Origin: Hypericum androsaemum
Lineage: Eukaryota; Streptophyta; Magnoliopsida; Malpighiales; Hypericaceae
Reading direction: 5' to 3'
Length of the DNA stretch: 64,000 nt
NCBI GenBank assembly: GCA_963995505.1
Contig: OZ023188.1
Location: 14,273,912-14,337,911 of the forward strand
Part shown: in pieces, positions 1-11,500 of the stretch
Layout of the letters: each line of letters begins with the position of its first letter
Numbering within the stretch: position 1 is the first letter of the stretch
Position numbers and translations under genes: made by a program
The notes under the pieces: model-generated
Database searches by the model: none
Seen by the model: only the letters and a program-made list of their open reading frames with translations
What the model was told of the DNA's origin: nothing

Positions 1-13
1 CTCTCTTTTTTTG

Positions 14-475
14 TTTTTGTCCTTGAAATGACAAAAATACCCTTAAAAACAAACAGACAGCGTGGTCCGAGCGGTGCAGGGCTGGGGTTTGTCGGCGGAT
101 GCTAGCAAATGGGGTTTCTTTTCTTCCCCGACTCTATCGGTAAAAGGAGCGTACCGGAGTTGGAGGAGCCTCAGACGACTTGTGTCTCCTGCTGCTGGTC
201 TCGGGGGCTGGATGCCGGGCTCCGATGTCTGGGGCGTTGCCAGTAGGGTGGTGGACACTGAAAGAGGACCCCGTCGGGACCTGGGGCGACCCCACCCTGC
301 AGCTCTGGCGAGGGAGTTGAGGAGAACAAGAGTTTGATCAGAACATGATTTGTGGTTGTCGTCCTAGGCTTTTGTTGTTAGGGTTGAGGATAGTGGTGAC
401 TGGAGGAGCGGGAAGGAGAGGAAAGAGATGATTTGTTTTGTTCTCTAATGGCATTTGTGTCATTTCAATGACAAA
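14..475. mobile_element. Possible short TIR element near window edge
   Basis: Sequence near position 23 (a 'ttgaaatgacaaaaatacc' block) recurs approximately inverted near 450-475, giving imperfect terminal inverted repeats of roughly 30 bp. The interior is GC-rich compared with the AT-rich DNA around it and has short open frames on both strands that I do not recognise. The left edge is close to the window start, so the true boundary is uncertain. It could be a non-autonomous Mutator-like element or just a chance repeat of a low-complexity motif. Confidence 0.3.
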
Positions 476-859
476 AATGAAGAAAAAAAATGCTGACATC
501 AGCTATGAACCTGAATGTATAATAAAATCGAACAAGAGGGACAACATAATCATTTTTCAGACATGGGAGACTTTTGAATATATTTAATTAAACACGGGGG
601 ACTTGAGAATAATTTCCCCAAAATTAAAAGTTACACCATATCCTACTCTCAAGATGACCTTCTCCTAGTGTGAAATATGGAATGAGCTCATATTCCTAAA
701 GTCCAACAAGAAACGGGCCCAGTTTCTTGTGTCCTTCTGGCCCAGTTTCCCGACACTTGAAAGGTTTTCTCAACTTCTACACTAAGAATTACAAATGACA
801 GTAATTAAATGCTAAACTTTCGAGAATTCTCGCAGACCTTGTGTCATGCAAATTTTCTT

Positions 860-1265
860 TTACTTTTGTATGAGCTGATTTTACCTAACTGGTTGATGAC
901 GTTATCAGATGCGTGTGGTGGTTGAGGATTACCAATTCATGATTGATGCAACATCTAATGCGAACAACTTATAATATTGTCTGCCACGACGAGACTTTAT
1001 CTCTCTCTTTTTGCAAAAGCAAATGATAGAGAGTGGCGTTGAAGTTTCTTGACCTATCTGGAATGTTTTCGTTAAGAATTTGGGTATATCTTGGTGTATA
1101 ATATGATCAATGGCCGACTCATTGTCTATTTGGCCTAAACAAATGGCGGTATGATAAAGAAGCTGTAGTGTGCTCTTTACGTGGCGATCACGTGAGCAAT
1201 GTTGAACACGAGTAAATGTATGCCATTTAAAAGTGCAATAGTAGATCACAAATTTCTCATACATA
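860..1265 (-). repeat. Dispersed repeat from the CAD downstream flank
   Basis: Read on the minus strand this block matches stretches at about 36960-37180 and 46380-46640 (plus), and parts match 8085-8240 and 24890-25040. In each full case it lies downstream of CAD 3'-flank sequence. The minus strand is open for 111 codons here, and the same phrase (IDNESAIDHIIHQDIP or close) recurs in the other copies, so it may derive from a coding sequence. I do not recognise the product. It is useful as a landmark showing that the CAD units were duplicated with their downstream flank. Confidence 0.55.
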
Positions 1266-1360
1266 GTATCATCTTACGGGTAAAAAAATGACTTATTTGA
1301 CCAGAATCAATTTTTGAATTAGGGAAATTTGTGATAGTACGTAATATTAAATAGTTTAAA

Positions 1361-1495
1361 ACAACTAAACCAAACCAACACATTATTATATCCCAAAACC
1401 AGACTTCACAAACTGACAACATATATTTTCTTAAATGATAAGAGATTTTATTCCAACGCGGATCAAAACTTCAGATGTCGAAGTCCGGGTCAGTT
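1361..1495 (-). repeat. Orphan second copy of CAD 3'-UTR/flank
   Basis: On the minus strand this repeats, with a few changes, the sequence that directly follows the copy A stop codon (2258 down to about 2130), starting some 13 bases after the stop. It therefore looks like the 3' end of another CAD unit without its exons. Copy C shows a comparable partial doubling (about 36614-36660 and 36871-36920). Confidence 0.7.
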
Positions 1496-1705
1496 TTTAA
1501 AATATTGCTAATTATACATACTAATTGTAATTGAAATTAGAGTTTATAGAGAAATGGATCGATCAATCCAAGGGCTAATTAATTAATAATAATTAGTTTG
1601 ATTTTGTGGTGTCTATTGGTTTTATTGTGTTTCAGTGGTTGTCTATTTGATTTAGTTGTAATTTTATTTGACGAGTAATTCCGAATCTCATTTTACTATA
1701 GAACT

Positions 1706-2126
1706 TGTTGGAGTACGAAATTAATGTCTCGAATTGATGACGACCTATCTCCGAGTTTGCGTGAACCGGTCCGAGCTCGTCGGTGCATTGGGACAGCCCA
1801 TTGGGCTACTCGGTTTGCCTCGGGCGAGAGAGGCATACCGCTTGGCCTACGCGGGCGTGATGTTAGCTCCGCTTTGGGAGCCCAGGCGGGAGGCCCCTCT
1901 CGCTCACGTAGCCGAGCCCGGGCGAGAGGCCCCTCTCGCCCATGTAGGCGGGAAGGCTAGTGGCGAGTCCAGGCGAGAGGCTCGTTTGGTCCATCGGCGG
2001 GAAGGCGATCCTGGGCTTATAGGTGGTGGGCCCACTTGATTCTTATAGGCGGGAAGCGATTCCCGAACGGGTATTGTTTGGCCTTTGTAGGCGGGAAGCG
2101 AAGATCTCGTTATGGGCCTCAAAGCG
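1706..2126. mobile_element. 421-bp GC-rich insert, solo-LTR-like, copy A side
   Basis: A GC-rich block bounded by the 5-bp direct repeat gaact (1701-1705 and 2127-2131). The left end is TGTTGGAG, typical of plant Ty1/copia LTR starts; the right end (...CAAAGCG) is not a canonical CA, so the solo-LTR reading is tentative. The interior has repeated short motifs such as ggcgggaag and gagaggcccctctcgc. The open frames across it are probably incidental. The same insert is at 21905-22325 next to copy B. Confidence 0.5.
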
Positions 2127-2258
2127 GAACTAAACCAAACAACACATTATTATATCCCAAAACCAGATTCCACAAACTGACAATAACATCTTTTTTTTAA
2201 CGATAAGAGATTTTATTCCAACGCGGATCAAAACTTCAGATGTCGAAGTCCGACTCGA

Positions 2259-3596
2259 TTACCGATCGGACTTCATGGTGTTCCCGACGTCAATGACGAA
2301 CCGGTACTTCACATCCGACTTCAGTATTCGTTCCATGGCCGTGTTAATGTAATCCGCAGAGATGACCTCAATGTCTGCAGTAATCCCGTGCTCGGCCGCG
2401 AAATCGATCATCTCTTGTGTTTCCTTGAGCCCTCCAATGTTGCTGCCACCTACCATCTTCCTGCCTACAAGCAGAGGAAAGACATGAAGCTCGAGAGGCT
2501 TCGGCGGCGCACCGACCAGGACAAGCTTGCCGTGGTAATTCAGAAGTCCTACTAAAGGCGCGATCGGGTGTTCTGCAGATACCGTGTCAATTATACCGTC
2601 CATTGTACCTGTTGCAGACTACACACAGACAAAACCATCAGGCTCGTCGAAAAATACATTTCGGGTTCGAAAAAATTGATCAAACATGTTTGTTACCTTC
2701 ATCTGATCCTGATCGCGGCTGACCAGAAACGAGTCGGCTCCAAGACTTTCAATAGCCTCCTGCTTCTTGCTAGCGGAAGTACTAATCACGGTGACTTTCG
2801 CACCCATAGCCTTGGCGAATTTCACAGCGACGTGGCCTAACCCGCCAAGGCCAACGACACCAACATGAGCACCGGGCTTGTCGAGTCCGTAATACTTCAA
2901 GGGGCTGTAAACCGTGATCCCGGCACACAGGAGAGGAGCAGCTGCATCAAGAGGGAGGCTCTCCGGGATCCGAACTACGAAATTCTCCTCCGCGACCATG
3001 ACGTCCGAGTAGCCTCCGTAGGTGATGGTCCCGTCGTGGTACTTGGCGCCGTAGGTCAGTATACTCTTCGGACAGTAGTTTTCAAGATCGTCCTTGCAGC
3101 TTCCACACGAACCACACGAGCCGACCAGGCATCCAACTCCCACTTTGTCTCCAATCTTGAACTTCTCTACTTTGCTTCCCACTTCAGTTACTACTCCCAC
3201 AATTTCGTGCCTGCGTTAAAATTGGGTAATAAGAACTCTGTAATATAATTTAGTTCGAATTCGGATCAGTCCGTGGCGACGAAAATTACCCTGGGACGAG
3301 AGGGTAGGATGTAATGCCCCATTCGTTCTTGACCATGTGAAGGTCTGAGTGGCACATCCCACAAAACAACACTTTGAAGGTTACGTCTTTTTCTCCTGTT
3401 GCCCTGCAGAAAACAATTTAAATCTGTAACGTTAATGAAAATGGCTAATTAATTGATACCGTTAAGAGATAAGAAAAAATAGAGAGCCAAATTACCTTCT
3501 AGAGAATTTGAAGGGAGAGAGGACACCAGATGTGTCTCTAGCTGCCCATCCAAAAGCCTTCACGGGGTGCTCTTCTTCTGGCAACTTGGCCACCAT
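2259..3596 (-). CDS. Cinnamyl alcohol/mannitol dehydrogenase-like gene, copy A
   Basis: Zinc-dependent medium-chain alcohol dehydrogenase that should interconvert an alcohol and aldehyde with NADP(H) in the cytosol. Family members act on cinnamyl/benzyl alcohols or mannitol; the substrate cannot be told from sequence. Exons (minus): 3596-3496, 3403-3290, 3210-2697, 2618-2259; all introns GT-AG; 362 residues, normal for the family. Visible motifs: catalytic zinc Cys51 (GMCHSD), GHE at 72-74, Cys167 (LLCAG); structural zinc Cys104, 107, 110 and 118; Rossmann glycine motif GLGGLG at 192-197. The start is the ATG of [11 protein letters not shown], as in relatives. Exon 4 begins after a TAG acceptor; reading through intron 3 instead gives a false stop. 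The predicted protein is identical to B and C, with synonymous changes in exon 2. It lies in an inverted repeat with copy B. Confidence 0.93.
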
Positions 3597-3790
3597 TTTT
3601 TTTTCTTGTTTTAGATTGGAATTAAGATTCTCCTCGAAATACTGGAAATATTATTTTTCGGGATTTGCTGATTTTGGTTGAGAGTTGGTGCGTTAGGTAT
3701 TTATAGACAGAGTGAGCATGAGAATTCGTGTGGCGTTTGAGTCACCAGATATGTCACTCAGTCGAATGACGTACCGGGTGAGCTAAACCA
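3597..3790 (-). promoter_or_regulatory. Promoter and 5' UTR of CAD copy A
   Basis: On the minus strand a TATAAA (3705-3700, within TCTATAAATACC) lies about 105 bases upstream of the ATG. Further up is a block with TGAGTGACAT and a TGACG-type bZIP motif (tgacgtac in plus reading near 3768) that is kept in all four copies. A TIR transposon starts only about 130 bases upstream of the TATA box (3837), so the conserved promoter is short. Confidence 0.75.
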
Positions 3791-3836
3791 TGGTATTGAA
3801 CATTGGTTTTTTTTGCTAAAAAGATATTATTTTTTA

Positions 3837-5316
3837 GGGAAAAGTACACATAAGTACCCTGTAGTTTAGCAAATTTTACATTTAAGGTCCGTAGTTTCAT
3901 GTTTTATATTTGAGCCCTGTGTTATTTTTTTTGGACACACCTCAGTCCCGAATAGCACGGGCAGCTGCCTGACTATTTGGCAGCCCACGTGACTTCCACC
4001 TCAGCCTAAACGTTGTCGTATGTTGTCCTACGTGGCTTCCACTTCAACCCACAACTTTCAATATTTCTTCCTCATCCCCTCCTTCGTCTTCCTCCCCCTC
4101 CCTCTCTTTTCGTCAAGCAACAACCAGAAAAAAGGCGGCCATTTAGGCCACCACCGGGAACCCAAATCAGAGTTTTAATTCTCGCGTCAAGATCGTGTCT
4201 AGTAGGCGAAGGAAGGGGAAGCTCGACCTCTCCACCTCCCAGCTCCACGACCTCGTCGAAACTGTCGCCTCCTCCCTCGCCACCGCCGGCGTCGTCCCGG
4301 CGATTTCGTCGCCCTCATTTTCCCCAACACCATCGCTGGCGCAGTCAAACCTCGCCGCTTTCGTTGATAATATTAAATCCATTTATAAGACAACAAAATC
4401 AGACTCGATCGTTATCGTCCTCCCGCTCTTCCACGTCCACGGACTATTGAGCTCCCTCATCCCTAGTCGCCTGAGAGCGAGCCGGGAGAGAGAGAGAGAG
4501 CAATGGGAAGAGAACCATTGAGAGGAGGAACCGCTGCCTCTGCCGCTGTCGAAGAGAGAGAGCCGTGGAGAGGAGAGAAGGGGAAAATGGAGAAGGCCAT
4601 AATGGATCCGTGGAGACCGACCTGCCGGCGACCCACTACCGAGAGAGAGAGCTCGAGAGATGAGGGAAGTATAGTGCAGCAGCCATGGCGTAAGCAGACG
4701 TCGAGCGGGGGGAGGATGATGGCGATAAGGATCTCGCAGCAGAGCTCGCAGTGAGACAGCATCTTCTCTCTCCTCTCCTTGGTTTGATTAGCTCGCTGGT
4801 GGTGCCGGAGCGAGGGAATTGAACAAGTTAGGGTTTCGTGGGTTTGGAGGATGAGCGGTGGTGATGTAGAAGGGAGGGGAGGAAATTTCGTGGGAGATTT
4901 TAATGGAGAAGAAGACAACGAACAAGGGAGATATTAAGACGACAAGCCACCATCGTGGGGGATTTGATGTAGATTCGATTCGAACCGCCTAGTTGGCTTT
5001 TCGAAATGGTTTTCACCAATTTGGATGGAATGCTAGCTGTTTTGAAATATATATTTTATTTCAAAAATTGGGACTAATTTAGTAATTTGTCAACTGCCAC
5101 ATCATCAACGACTTATACATCGGACTGTCCACGTAGGACAATAGGCAATGTTTAGGCTGAGGTGGAACCCACGTGGACTGCCAAATGGCCGGACAGCTGC
5201 CCGGGACTGTGGTGTGTCCGAAAAAAAATAACACAGGGCTTAAATATGAAATTTTAAATCACAGACCCTAAATGCAGAATTTGCTAAACTACATGGTACT
5301 TATGTGTACTTTTCCC
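3837..5316. mobile_element. TIR transposon carrying host gene fragments
   Basis: About 190-bp imperfect terminal inverted repeats: left 3837-4034 starting GGGAAAAGTACACATAAGTA, right about 5128-5316 as its reverse complement. The ends are flanked by TA on both sides (3835-3836 and 5317-5318), which could be a TA target duplication; no convincing 8-9 bp duplication was found, so superfamily (long-TIR Mutator-like or TA-inserting) is unresolved. No transposase is visible, so it is non-autonomous. The interior is GC-rich and holds an acyl-CoA synthetase fragment, the hallmark of a gene-capturing (Pack-type) element. It lies immediately upstream of the copy A promoter. Confidence 0.8.
4213..4452 (+). 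pseudogene. Captured fragments of AAE3/4CL-like acyl-CoA synthetase gene
   Basis: The plus strand encodes GKLDLSTSQLHDLVE (from about 4216), then in the +1 frame GDFVALIFPNTI (about 4299-4335), then back in the first frame a stretch ending SDSIVIVLPLFHVHGLL (about 4336-4450). These are recognisable parts of the AMP-forming acyl-activating enzyme family, closest in my recollection to oxalate-CoA ligase AAE3 and other 4CL-like proteins. In the family the first two pieces are contiguous and near the N-terminus, while the last lies around residue 200, so roughly 130 residues including the AMP-binding P-loop are missing. With the frameshift this cannot be a working enzyme. It sits inside a TIR element and is best read as captured exons. 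Confidence 0.8.
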
Positions 5317-5318
5317 TA

Positions 5319-5450
5319 CTTATTATGAGTTACAAATTAGGTCCCACGTATGACATTTGTCTTTCGCTTTCTGAACAATTCGTCAAAATCAAGGAAATTT
5401 GAACGTTGAAGATTAATTTTGAAAGTACAAAAAGTATAGTGAATGACAAT
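5319..5450 (-). repeat. CAD distal upstream module, copy A side
   Basis: The stretch containing 'ttaggtcccacgtatgacat' through 'gaacgttgaagattaatttt' recurs, opposite strand, at about 27825-27925 upstream of copy C, and in the same orientation at about 57380-57500 and 63590-63690 (upstream of copy D). It marks the ancestral upstream flank shared by the CAD units. The TIR element at 3837-5316 sits between it and the copy A promoter. Confidence 0.75.
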
Positions 5451-5539
5451 TTTTTTAAACTAAATTATGAACCTTTATTGATAAGAAAAAAAATACAGAA
5501 TGAGGATGAGAAAAAAAAAAGACTAATAAGAAAAAATAA

Positions 5540-8040
5540 CGACTGCAGTGTTTTCGTGACCCGGGATAGGCATGGGGTCCATAAAAGGAAATGCCGAAGC
5601 TCGGGCCAATATTGAAGGTGAGGAACCCTATAGAATCAGAACTCACAGGACAAGAAAACCCGGCTTCAAACCCCTGCTCTTGGAACCTGATTTCTTCTTA
5701 TTCGAAGTCTTTGTAGTCAATACACCCCCCACGACCGCATATACCGCCTTCTAGGCCGTGACCAAAACCTCGTGTGAGCTTGACGTGCAGCAGTTTCCAA
5801 TCGAACCCAAATTTGAGATTGCTTTCGACTTGCATGAATCCGGGGTCAACGGTTCTGTGATAATAGGACCGATAGTCCAATGACCCGTACTCGGAGTGGC
5901 CTCCAAAGTTTACTCAATCCGCACACCACTCCTCATAGGCGTACTCTCGCCATCCATATTCAACTCCTGAAATAAGCTGGAAAAATTGTAATCTAATTCA
6001 GCCTCCATATACAAGACACAATTCTCTTATTCGACCACAACGTGGTCAACCTCCACATGAAAATCTCTAACCCTCAGATCACTCGCACGCTCCATTTGTA
6101 TACTAGCCATCTCTACCTGAGCATGAGACTGAGACAGAACTAATGCAAGAGTATGTACTCCCTCAAGGTCCATTCCTAACTCATGAGAAATAGGAACCTC
6201 CACATCCTTCTCAAAAATTGCATTTGTGCCCAAAACAGGAGCTAAATGTGTACCAAGAGCCACATTATGAAACCCGCGAAGCAATTCCTCCTTAGAAGCT
6301 GTACCCAAAGCAGGAGCTAAACATGTACCAATGGTTGCATTACGGAGTAACTCCTTACCAAATTCAATGACCAAAATTTTCTCTTGCCAAAACTCGCAGA
6401 GGAGATAACTGGTCTGTGGCAGTCAAAAGCTCGTTGTCCTTTAAGCAGGCCATAGGAGGCTCCAAAAGTTCACCTTCCTCACTATTTTCATCCTCACGTA
6501 ATGTATGAAAGACATTTGACGTGGAGACCCCCAAAATCTCATGTGTAGTTTGGGCCATAGCAATATTAGAAGCAGAAGTAACCACTTTTTGTACCCAAAC
6601 CTTCTTGGACAGCCCCTGATGAGCAAAGTTCTCAATTGGACCAAAGTCTTGCACCAGTCGCTTACCAAGAGCCACCTCTTTCTTCCACGCATCATCGTTA
6701 AGCGGGTGCAACTTGTGACATTTATCAATAGGATGACCGAATACCTTGCAATGATCACAAAATAAAGGCAATTCCTCGTACACAAGATCAACCAAAATAT
6801 TGTCACATACCAACTCTAATAGAGCTTGATCTCAACGAGGCTTCGACAAGTTCACATTCATAAGAACACAAAAATTAGCCCCATTAAACCTGTTAAGTGC
6901 TTTCGTATCTCAATGAATAGGAGTGTTAGCCGTCGCAGCTAACCCAAAAATAATATCACTAGAAAAATGCTCAATGCCAAGACCTACTGGTTTAACCCAT
7001 ACATTCGCTGAAGTGGTGACAACCTTGGAGGGCTTAAAATATGGCACCGAAGGTTGTAAATGCAACGGCCCCTAAGAGAGCTTCCAAATAGGCGAGTTCC
7101 AAACCGCATTCTGATCTGCCTCCGACATGAACTGAAAACCAAAGTATCCCCATCTCAGCGGTGACATTTTCCAACCATGAACTATGAACCAGCCAAACCT
7201 TGTCTATAGAGCTACAAAACTCAAAGGTAAAGCAAGTTTTAGATCCTTTCGGCATAACAAGCCGACTAATAAGAGCCATTTTTCCAAACGAATCACAAAC
7301 ATGAGATCGTTCTTCATCCAAAATAACTACAGATTGATCACCATGAAGAACGGGTTTAATGTAATTACCATTGCTTGTCCAATCTTTGGGCTTGGCACAA
7401 AATAGGGATGTGAACATCTGAGACCAATTGCACGGGATCAGGGTAGGCATTTTTTATAACGCCGGTAAAGAGGGCTCCGGCCTAGTAGGGGCGGCCTATG
7501 AAGTCTCCACCATTGGAACGGCCTCGTGTCCGCCCTGAGCAACACCTCCAACTTGTGCTAAAAAAGAGATCTATCTGCTACCATCCACAAACAAGCCTAC
7601 GTCCTCCAAGTTTCCACTGCATGGCGCCTGCAGAGAGTAATTATGCAAAGAAGGGAGAGAACTGTAAAGATGTTGTAGGAGAGAACCAATAGGCCTGAAG
7701 AAATAAAAGGGCCGAGGTATTGAGCCCCGGTAGAAGAGGGTGAGAAACAGCTGGTGCCTCCCTATGACCTTCATCATCAACTTCGCTTATTGGAGCCGTA
7801 GAAACCCTAGCCGTAGGGTTAGGGTTAAAAATCCAAAGACATGCAGATGTCGCGAGAGCCCTAGACAGGGCCGCAAGGAGCGGTGGAACGGTAGAGGTCG
7901 TTCCTTCCAGTTTGGGAGGGCCCCCCGCCATGGTCGCCGACATGACAGGATCGCAGGCGGTGCCAACAAAATGAGGAAAAAAAGGTCGACAAAAGGGAGA
8001 AAATGGTTAGGGTTTTTCTGCGAGTTCAATATGGTAAATC
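5540..8040 (-). pseudogene. L1 LINE ORF1 relic (DUF4283/zinc-knuckle type), left copy
   Basis: Minus-strand frames encode a decayed ORF1-like RNA-binding protein of plant L1 retrotransposons. A zinc knuckle CDHCKVFGHPIDKCH lies near 6700-6760, preceded by the usual YEELPLFC context, and upstream parts near 7040-7450 and 7640-7940 match the right-hand copy at 25094-27600. Stops and frameshifts divide the frame into at least four pieces. No ORF2 follows, so this is a partial element. It lies upstream of CAD copy A in the same relative arrangement as its partner upstream of copy C. Confidence 0.7.
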
Positions 8041-8084
8041 TTGAGATGGATTTCTGAAGATGTCATGGACCAATATGGTAAATC

Positions 8085-8526
8085 ATTTTTTACTTTTGTA
8101 TGAGCTGATTTTACCTAACTGGTTGATTGATGATCTTGTCTGATTCATGCGGTTGAGGATTGCCAATTCATGATTGATGCAACATCTGATGCGAACAATG
8201 AATAATATTGTCTGCCACAACGAGCCTTTATCTTTCTTTTGGAGAGTTTGATTACTGGATCGGGCCGCTCAGTTGAGTGAGAAACTAGGCTAAAACGTGG
8301 CGGGAGAGGAGGAGGTTTGTGACTGGAGAACGAACATGAAAGACGGTGACAGGAAAATGAATGAGAAAGGGAGGAGGGTGATGGGTTTTGGCTTTGTTGG
8401 TGGCGGAGGGAGTGGGTGGTGGCGGCAAGGAAGATGAAGGAAGGTAAAAACCCAAAAAAATGTAGAAAGCACTCACAAGGCTCTCAGGAGGAAAGAAATT
8501 GCATTTCACATTTCCTGGTGGAAGAT
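8085..8526 (-). repeat. Segment matched at 23.83-25.04 kb
   Basis: Reverse complement resembles 23830-24100 (CT-rich stretch around 'ccaccaccaacaaagcc') and 24890-25040. The right-hand copy has roughly 0.8 kb of extra sequence between those two parts. Together with the L1 ORF1 relic it extends the older inverted duplication. No gene is recognisable. Confidence 0.6.
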
Positions 8527-8558
8527 TTTTTTTTGAATAAACATACATGCATTAATTA

Positions 8559-11500
8559 TTAATCAAAAGAGTCCCAGATGACAAGGTTTAGAATTTCCAG
8601 GGATTGGACAGCAACCCAGTCAACCGGAAGAGTTGGCAATCTACATCGCTTGCTTAAAAAATTGGCAACACAATTGTTTAAGTGAGGGATGAAGAGTAAG
8701 CTACAAAGAGGTAAAGCTCGGATGCGAATCCGAAGCTTAGTAACCAAAAATTCAAGTTTCCAATCAATTACAGGGTCCTGGTTACATATGAAACCATGAG
8801 CCACACGACAATCTGTCTCCACTATCATCTTTTGAGCGGCGTATGATCTAGTAACCAAATCTAAGAAAAGTTGAATCGCCAGCAGTACTACTTCAACTGG
8901 AGAAAAGGCAGAAATGAGGGTCTTTTGACCATCAATGGTATGGCCTTCATGATTCCTAGCAAACACAGCCGCACCTGAGCGAGAGGAGGCCTCCAACCAA
9001 GACGCGTCGCAGTTGAACTTCGTGACCTCCAGTTCCGGAGCTTCCCATGAAGCTTGCTGGTTCAAAATTGATTCATCACTTTGCACAGGCAACCTGTCAA
9101 GCTGCAAAAATTCAGAGCAAGAAATTAGAAGCCAAAGAATTTGAGGCGATGGGATCAATCTTAACATTTTTAAAAATTGGCTTATTCCTAGAGTTCCAGA
9201 TAGGCCAGCAAAGATGCATTGCAAAGTAAACCAAGTCCTAAGTCCCTCGGCTATCAAGAAGCGAGAATATATCTTCCAACCAATGCCCAAAAGAAGCATG
9301 CGAAAACATATGTAAGCTATGACCAAAATCACTAGCAAACCAAATAACCCGAGCATGTTAACAACCAAATAGCATGTAGCAAATAGTTTCAAAAGAAACA
9401 CCACAGACACTACAAAGTGGAGATGGACAAAGATGCCTCCTATGGAGGCCTGAAGTAACAAGGAGGCTATTTCTAGCAGTACGCCAGATAAAATTTTTGA
9501 TTCTAGGATGAATACAAAGCTTCCAAATCTCCCCCCATATGCCAGGATCAAAGGGAGGAGAAGTAGAGCTAGCCTGTAAAGAGTTAGAAACTTGAGGCAA
9601 CTGGTCCTTAATAATGTGGTAACCTTTCTTTACAGAATAGATACCAAAAAAATTATTCAACCAAATCCTCTTATCAGGCGTATCATGGTTACTAAGGGAA
9701 ATCTTAGAAATTGCAATTCTCTCTGGGAATCTAAAAGGTCACATTTCCAACTTCTAGTTTGGAAGCAAATAAGATCAGACACTCTAGTCAAAGACGTGTC
9801 TTTAGGAGGACGAGAAGAGATCTTGGCCCCAGGTAAAGAAGGAACCCAAGGGTCCCTCCAAATATGAGTATTAGAACTATTTCCAAACTTGACCAAATCA
9901 ACGATGGTATGTTGCCTTTTGCTGCATTTAACAGGTCAGAATTATGGAAATGCAAGCCTTTTAGAACATGTGAACAAAGGAAATCAGGACAAGAAATCAA
10001 TCTCCAGGCTTGTTTAGCCAAGACGGCAATATTAAAAGTCTTGAAGTCCCTAAAACCCAAGCCATCCTTCATCTTAGAATCAGTAAGTTTATCCCAACTT
10101 ACCCAATGAATCTTTCGAACATCAACATCTCCTGACCACCAGAACTTAGCCAGAAGGTTATTCAATTTGTTGCAAAAAGTCTTAGGAAAGAGCATGCACT
10201 GCATAACATAACAAGGAATAGAAGAGAGCACCAATTTAATCAACGCCTCTCTACCTGTCATGTTAACTAACTTTTGTTTTTAGCTTATGGTTTTACTTAT
10301 GATTCTCCCAACAATTAATTTTAAAGCCTCAGTCTTAGACCTACCCCAAAAAGAAGGTAATCCAAGATACTTGTCATTAACAGACGTCTCATTCATCCAA
10401 AGGATCTCCTTGATGTTCAACTTTTTATCTTCAGATTTCAACTTAGCAAAGCAAATGCTAGATTTATGAAAATTAATATGTTGACCAGAGGCATCCACAA
10501 AGGAAGAGAGAGCATTCTTTAAAGAAAGAGCTTCCACCACTGAAGCTTTACCAAACATGAGGGTATCATCTGCAAACAAAATATGAGAAAAAGAGGGACA
10601 ATGCAAATTGAATTTAAATCCCTGAATCTGACCAATTTGCTGAGAGTACTTGAGATAATATGCCAGAGAATCAAAAATAAAAAGAAAGAGAAAAGGGAGA
10701 GAGGATCCCTTTGCCTAATGTCCCTAGAAGAATTAAACTAGTTAAGAGGTTGACTATTGAATAACACACTGTAAGGGGTTGATTGAACACAGCTCATCAC
10801 AATAGCAACCCATCTACAGGAAAAACCAAGTTTCAGCATAACTTTCTCTAAGAAAGACTTATTGACTGAGTCATAAGCTTTCTTAAGATTAAGTTTAATA
10901 GTTATAGACACGTTCCTCTTTCTAACATCAGTTTTAAGTAAATGAAAAGCTTCATGAGCAATGATGATGTTATCTTGGATGCAACAATTCTTCACAAAGG
11001 CACATTGGCTATCAGAGATAATGGATTCCATCATAGGTTAAAGCCTATTAGCCAAAATCTGAGAGACGACCTTATAAGCAAAATTGCATATTGCATTAGC
11101 CAATAGGTCTTCACCAGTATCAACAGGATTAGTAGTTTTAAGGATTAGAGCAATGTAGGTTTTATTTAAATCTCTAGGCGCATGAGCATAAGAAAACAGG
11201 TTTTTCACCAAAGCAATCAAGTCAGCTGAAACAATGGTACAATATTTTTGGTAGAACATACGAGGGAACCCATCGGTCCTGGTGACTTGGAACCTCCAAG
11301 CTCAAAAGTTGCATTCTTGACTTTTTCATGAGAAATATTCTTTAACTGACTTGACGACATGGAATGTGACACCAAGTTAAAAATACAGTTTAAGATACAT
11401 TCAGGGTCAAAAGTACTTTGAGCAGAGTACATCTGAATATAATGCCTATTGATCAGAGATTTTAAATCCGCAATATGTTCCACCCAAACCCCAGAAGAGT

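Larger units (their letters stand above)
1495..3790 (-). repeat. Inverted duplication arm containing CAD copy A
   Basis: The whole arm, including exons, introns, 3' flank and a 421-bp insert, matches the copy B region (20340-22545) in opposite orientation with only scattered differences. The match stops at about 1495 on this side and about 22545 on the other. Upstream it continues into the promoter, whose counterpart in B is displaced to 16630-16764 by a retrotransposon. The shared 421-bp insert, not seen at the matching site of copy C, suggests A and B derive from one duplication event. Confidence 0.85.

Noticed and set aside
1724..2122. Three overlapping frames rich in Arg/Pro in the GC-rich insert
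   Set aside because: Overlapping frames on both strands, no domain, and the block behaves as an inserted repeat.
2865..3248. 127-codon frame opposite CAD exon 3, repeated at all CAD copies
   Set aside because: It is an antisense shadow of exon 3, conserved only because the exon is.
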